A stretch of 35,299 nucleotides of DNA from assembly GCF_022376445.1 (NCBI RefSeq), contig NW_025955361.1, positions 1 to 35,299 on the forward strand. The letters are read 5' to 3'. The position numbers and the translations under genes were made by a program. This document shows, piece after piece, positions 30,201-35,299 of the stretch. Position 1 is the stretch's first letter. The number at the start of each line of letters is the position of its first letter. The notes under the pieces are model-generated. The model worked only from the letters and a program-made list of their open reading frames with translations, did not search any database and was not told the origin of the DNA. The stretch is from Fomitopsis serialis. Lineage: Eukaryota > Basidiomycota > Agaricomycetes > Polyporales > Fomitopsidaceae.

Positions 30201-32658
30201 AACCAGCACCTGCACCCAACTGATCTGCTTGTTCTGTGCCACACTCTTGTCAGTCAAAACGCTCGTTTTTTGAAGTCGGTCCCACCTTCTCGCAAGAAGG
30301 CCGGGAAACACTCAGAGGCAATCGTGCAGACGAAACGGAAGATTGATGAGCTTGTAGATCATTACGCCAACAATTCATTCAGGTACGGTACATTGCATTC
30401 GCTTCATAATTGGCTCTAACTTGATATCACGGCAGGTTCGTCGCGTTTGGCCTTGAGTTGTTCATTACCGCACATCGTCGAAGTCGATTCGATTTCGAAG
30501 ACAGAGCTATCATCGCTCGATTGGACTCCATGGTCCCCGTCATCGGAAACACGCTCTATTCTGATCGTATGGAGGTTATCCTTCCTGCTCTAAAAGCCAC
30601 AGCTGCCATCGTGAAATGCCCCGTGGCGTCCATTGAGAAGACGCTACCGGTGTTCATCCGACAGATGATAGACATAATCAGGCAAGCCGGGAATACAGAG
30701 GCCGATGCTGTACAGACTGCATTGAAGTCGCTGTCTACAGTTCTGCGTAACCAATCAGCGGCGCATGTCAAGGAGCAAGATCTCGTCTACCTGCTGGAGC
30801 TCATTTCGCCTGACATCGAAGACCCGAGTCGACAAGCGGCCGTGTTCGCCATGTTCAGGGCAATAGTAGCCAGGAAGTTCGTTGTGCCAGAAATATACGA
30901 CGTCATGGACAAGGTGTCGGAAGTCATGGTAACAAGTCAATCTCCTCAAGTCCAAGAGCTCTGCCGCGGCGTTCTCCTCCAGTTCCTTCTCGATTATCCG
31001 CAAGGAAAAGGTCGGCTGCGCAACCAAATGACATTGCTGGCGAGGAATCTGTCGTACGTCCACGAGAGTGGTAGGAAATCGGTCATGGAACTGCTCAGCG
31101 CTATCGTCGCCAAGTTCGAAGCCGGGCTGCTTCGCGAGTACGCCGACATGATTTTCGTAGCGCTGGTTATGGTCATTGCCAATGACGATTCTGCGAAGTG
31201 TCGCGAGATGGCATCCGAGCTGATCAAGAGTCTTTTCTCGCGACTAGCAGACGTTCAGCGGAACGTCATCATGTCACATCTCCACTCCTGGGCATCCCAG
31301 CACGAACGCGTCCAGCTTTCCCGAGTGTCGTATCAAGTCTCCGGTATCATCATTGATCTATTGCAGAACAACGTCTCCCCATATCTCCCTGCCATATTGG
31401 ACGACCTGAACAATGCCCTGCAGAATAGTCGGCGATCGCTCGAGTCGACCTCTCCAGAGTCTGCGGAGTCTGTAGGAGAAGGTTTTGACTGGCAGGCCCC
31501 ATACCATGCTCTTCTAGTCGCCGCCAAGATATTGAAGGTATCTCCTCGTTCGTCGGAGACCGTCGCATGGGGACCGGTCACCGAACATCTCCTATTTCCG
31601 CATGCCTGGGTTCGCTCGGCAGCATGTCGTCTTCTAGGACAACTGTTCGCTGCTACCCCTGTTGGTGCTCCTCAGGAGCAGTTGCCAGACGACTCTCCTT
31701 TCTCTCGCAAGGGAATGGAAGATGTCGCCAAGAGACTCTGCCTCCAGCTTCGTAGTCCTAACCTCGACGAAAGCCTCAGCGTTCAAATAGTCAAGAATCT
31801 GTTCTACATTGGGAAGTGTTTCTATGCCTCGGACACCCCAATTTTGTCGAATCGCCCTTCTGGCGACGACGTCGTGCGGGAGGCGATCGCGGAGGCGGAC
31901 GATGAAGAGGCGCAAAGCGAGGACACAGGCAGAAATCAGTTGCCTTGGATGTTCTCGAAGCTGTCTCATCAAGCTCGCCACGCCCATATTACGAGAAGAA
32001 ACAAAGCTTCGAGCCCGGTACGTCGTGTGTGATAGCCGGAATGCTACCTGCTCATAGTGTGTATTTGCAGGCGAACTGGATCCACCAGCCATCCTCTATC
32101 TTCAAATGGTTCGCTGCGATGGTGTCGCATATGGAGAGCAACCACGTCGAGCACTTTCTGATGCATATACTGTCGCCGCTGTACCGCATCGTGGAAGACG
32201 ATACGATTCGCGATCCTCACATGGGTGCGTGGATTGGAACTTCACTACATAGAGACAGTCGTTTACGTTTGTGAATGCCCTATAGGTGAGTTGAAGACGT
32301 TGGCGACCGAGTTGCAGGATCTGGTGCAAGCGAAGGTCGGGACGACCAAGTTCGCGAACGTATATAGCGAGATCAGACAACACATCGTCGGAGTTCAGAG
32401 GGAGCGTCGGAACGCACGAGTCACGCAGGCAAGCCCTCACCGTTGTCGGTCATGTTGTCAATGCTAACTGGTGCATCAGGCCTCAGCCCACCCTGAAGCG
32501 GCTGCGAAGAAGAAAATTCACCGAAACGCCCTCAAGAAGGAGAGTCGTAAGCGCAAGGCCCAGACGTATGCGTAAGTTACAGTGACTCTGGCTGTGGCAC
32601 CTACTGACATAGCTTTAGTGACAGCCAGGGCAGATCGAAGCGACTGAGGGAAGACTGA
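24212..32658 (+). CDS. UTP20: UTP20, U3 snoRNP/90S pre-ribosome HEAT-repeat protein (2568 aa, 15 exons)
   Basis: UTP20 is a large nucleolar alpha-helical scaffold of the small-subunit processome, needed for 18S rRNA maturation. Exons: 24212-24244, 24290-24370, 24421-24620, 24670-25051, 25103-25391, 25442-25860, 25924-26222, 26277-26566, 26621-26910, 26970-30382, 30436-32017, 32071-32224, 32286-32428, 32480-32571, 32619-32658. Length fits yeast Utp20 (about 2.5 kaa). Recognised parts: N-terminal HEAT region (PRSLSASALTSLLATFSSLF), an acidic loop (about 1030-1055), the DRIM region with ENTQAPSALLELFYIWTLRD, and EEANFFNNIHHVQLHRRTRA at about 1453. The basic C-terminus KKKIHRNALKKESRKRKAQ is a likely nuclear/nucleolar signal. 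Intron 13 (32429-32479) is GC..AG; reading through it meets a stop. The last acceptor could instead be at 32612, adding two residues. No damage was seen. Confidence 0.95.
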
Positions 32659-33094
32659 GCAGTCTTCGAATTAGCTACGTTGCGCAATGTTTGGACATAT
32701 CATGCACGCATTCTCATCACCGCAAGTAAATTATCGTACATGCCACCCTTGTATACGAGCAAACGCAATATGAACTTCCATATACAGTTCTTGCGTAGAT
32801 GTTCGGTTGTACTGGCAGTGGAGCGTCCCAGCGAACAGACTGATGGCGACGTATTCTTGGTGAGCTTCACAACTACGAGACAGTAATAACTTCGCGATTG
32901 ATACTGTATCTTGCCGACTCGGACACCGAACGTCCTCACTTCTGTCCATTATGCTCTAGTGGTTCGTGCGGAGAAACTTACCAAATGGCGAGAAGCAGTG
33001 GTCGAGAGTAGTTTAGGGAAGAGCGCAAAGCCTTAAGTTGGCCTTGATCGAGCTCGACATATCTGGAGAACGATCGTATTAGCTCGTAGCAGTA
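32659..33094. other. UTP20 3' flank, no supported gene
   Basis: Short frames only on both strands. It lies between the UTP20 stop and the inner end of the duplicated arm. Confidence 0.5.
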
Positions 33095-34480
33095 CGGTCC
33101 CCGGCGCTTAGTGGGTTTCCCAAGGTTCTGTTGTGGCACGTGCGCTCAGACTCGATCGTTTGCGGATCTCGATTCGTGGCACATCCTGGCACGCAACCAC
33201 CGCAATCACCACGACCTGCAGACTACTGTACTGGAGCTCGGAGCTTCCGCCAATTTGAACTCGCCGAGTCCGTGTCCAACGCTCAACGCTGTTATGACTG
33301 GCTCTGCTGACCAGCCTGTTTTTTTCGGAAGGAGTCTGGAACACTATCAGATGGCAAGCACAACAGGGTGGAGCCTTCGCTAGCCTCCCGTCGCGGTCGC
33401 GGGAGTTGCAACCTAGAGTTATGTCAATGGCGGCGCCGTAGTGGTCAATTCCTCACAGTTGCTGGTGAGTCTGCTGTGTGAGGCTGCCATGATCTGTGCT
33501 CTGGCTGCCGTGCCCTGTGCAGGAGATCATTAACATATCAAACCGTAGTGCAAGCCGACCCGGCGATCGGTGACCATACCACCCGCGCTGGACTTGCCAC
33601 CAAGCATTCGTCGCTGGGACCAATGCTGAATAGTTTATGGCCAACGTTGCCTGCGACCTTACATTCCTCTGTGCATCTGCAAGGTGACGCAACTGGTGTT
33701 TCACGGTACAACCTCGTGGGCGCCACACATGTCCAGATGCCGATCCTTCGCGGAGAAATATCAAGTGCGAATATTTCTGGTCTCTTCCTGCCTTTGCGAT
33801 TGTATCAAAAAGCGTCTCTCGCCTTCGGCGCTCTCGACGACGTCACTGCTGAGCATCTGTCAAATATGTAAGTTACAGCTATTGATGTTTCGCAGTTTGA
33901 GTCACGCCTCCTACACCGCCGGTACAATAGCAGTGCCATGACGTTCACATCGTGAAGTCCTGCTTATGTCTCTACCTCTAGTGCAGATTATGTCTCGTCC
34001 CCAGAATCGTTAATGCCCTTGGTTCGAAAGCGGTGCGCTATTCCGGCATTGCCGTTAGTGCAAGTCTTTCATATGAGGTACGTCTCATGTTCCCGCCCAT
34101 ATATATAGTTCGCTCATCTGACGGCTGCCCCAATTCCGTCTGCCAACTTTCCCGTCAGCTCCATTGCACAGCATTGAGCGCTGTGACAGCAATTCTACAG
34201 CTGTCGCGGAAATGATAGACCGCTCGGGCGCGACATGGTCGATTGTTGGCGAAGTCACACATTCGCCACAGCCCACCGTTGCCGCTCAGAGATGCATTCT
34301 CGAAGTCTACTTTGACGTCAATCTCGCTCATGGTGATCGTCAGCGCAAATCTCAGCTCCACACACCAGTGCAGGCCGGCCTATCGTACCGCGTTGACCAA
34401 CGTATATAAACCTCCGACTCGATGCACATCCTCCTCATCTTTGCCTTCGCAGTAAGGGACGTCTACCTGATCGTCCTGCT
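33095..34480 (+). repeat. Upstream arm of inverted segmental duplication, right copy
   Basis: Counterpart of 22889-24050 in opposite orientation. The copies are diverged and differ by indels, but order is conserved from the inner end to the esterase promoters. No additional gene is supported here. Confidence 0.75.
34403..34410 (+). promoter_or_regulatory. TATA box of carboxylesterase 2
   Basis: TATATAAA within ACCAACGTATATAAA, 71 bp upstream of the ATG at 34481; the same element and spacing are seen for carboxylesterase 1. Confidence 0.75.
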
Positions 34481-35261
34481 ATGCTCCTGGTGCTCTCTAA
34501 CGTGTTGAACCTTCTCGCAGTCGCGAAGCTCGTCACGGCTTTCCCGTCTGCGCCTCTCTCGGGTCGACAGGCCAATGTCTCGACCCCTGTCGTGGACCTC
34601 GGATACTCCCAGTATCAGGGAACGTACGACCGTGACACAAACATATCCTACTTCTTTGGTATACGCTACGCGCAAGCTCCCACTGGTGAGTGTAAACAAT
34701 GTGCAGTGTACTACGGCGCTGATGCTCCCGTCAGGGGAGCTGCGCTGGCAAGCGCCACAGACGCCGGTGACGACTACGGGTGTACAGCAAGCGACAGAAC
34801 AACCAAATGAATGCTACCAGGCGTCAGATGGTAACAACAGTACAAACCCCTACAGAGCTTCATCCCTTCAAAAGAGAGCTGTTCGAGTCTCTCAAGACGA
34901 AGACTGTCTCTTCCTGAAGTGCGCACGTCGTCACCCCCGCCTTGCTCTTATATACGAGCTCACGCGACTCCTTCAGCGTTTACACCCCGGGACAGTTACA
35001 GTCTGGCGCAGATCTGCCAGTCGTTGTCTGGATTCACGGCGGAGGGTATGCAATACTTACTTGACACAAAGAGCCTGAAAACAACTGAGAACACGACACA
35101 TAGATATTTCGGCGGATCGGCAAGCGGGTACAGCGGCCAAGACATAATCAAAGAATCCGACTACGGAGTGATCACCGTGATCATTCAATACAGGCTGGGT
35201 GTCTTCGGCTTCCTCCCAGGCTCCGAGGTGAAGGCGAACGGTTCGCTCAACGCGGGTCTCC
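34481..35261 (+). CDS. Secreted type-B carboxylesterase 2, N-terminal part (runs off the window)
   Basis: Paralogue of the 20531-22888 gene. Exons seen: 34481-34685, 34735-34918, 34977-35045 and 35104-35261. The next donor (GTGAGT) is at 35262 and the remaining exons lie beyond the window. Exon lengths equal those of paralogue 1 (205, 69, 158) except exon 2, which is 6 bp longer (two extra residues in KRAVRVSQDEDCLFL). Signal peptide MLLVLSNVLNLLAVAKLVTA; the EDCLFLNVYTPG block and the oxyanion hole HGGGY are present. The last exon reads through QYRLGVFGFLPGSEVKANGS to NAGL. The catalytic serine is not in the window. No stop or frameshift appears in what is visible. Confidence 0.9.
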
Positions 35262-35299
35262 GTGAGTGCATCCTCGAGATAGGCGCCTAACTGCGTGGT

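Noticed and set aside
1..35299. tRNA, rRNA or CRISPR features
   Set aside because: No cloverleaf with A/B-box-like sequences, no rRNA-like stretch and no regularly spaced short repeats with unique spacers were seen. The regular repeats present are coding repeats or tandem duplications.

Overview
The window looks like nuclear DNA of a mushroom-forming basidiomycete (Agaricomycetes, probably Polyporales; this is inference). The evidence is the very short introns (about 45-70 bp, GT..AG, with CTAAC/CTGAC-like branch sites), genes split into 6-15 exons, and the protein families present. No tRNA, rRNA, CRISPR or bacterial-type operon was seen. Every spliced model below was assembled by hand, and the exon lengths of each sum to a multiple of three.

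Layout. 1-9.9 kb is gene-poor and rearranged. It holds two tandem copies of a secreted-protein gene (1850-2555 and 4396-5333, both minus) with duplicated promoters and 3' flanks. One of them has an internal three-copy repeat. An orphan inverted copy of the same promoter lies at about 3770-3832. A diverged duplicated block (101-655 and 7473-8065), a decayed coding stretch (6546-7070) and a 328-bp tandem duplication (9244-about 9900) fill much of the rest. 10.5-12.1 kb is a seven-exon phosphatidylserine decarboxylase (minus).

13135-20338 is the most unusual part: a 7.2-kb unit bounded by 98-bp terminal inverted repeats (97/98 identical once a nested MITE is removed) that begin CACTG. It is flanked by a 3-bp direct repeat, TCA. 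Inside are an intact six-exon Crypton-type tyrosine recombinase (783 aa), a decayed intron-bearing copy of a Ser/Lys-rich cellular gene, a perfect 25-bp-arm hairpin, recurrent GTAAATCT octamers, and a 171-bp TA-flanked MITE lying in the right repeat. The left repeat preserves the MITE's empty site.

20.5-35.3 kb holds a 14-exon secreted type-B carboxylesterase (minus), then UTP20 (plus, 15 exons, 2568 aa, a 90S pre-ribosome/U3 processome factor), then a second carboxylesterase (plus, running off the window). The two esterases and at least 1 kb upstream of each form an inverted segmental duplication that brackets UTP20.

The housekeeping genes (PSD in phospholipid synthesis, UTP20 in ribosome biogenesis) are intact and unrelated to each other. 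The esterases and repeat proteins are secreted accessory products. The rest is mobile or duplicated DNA.
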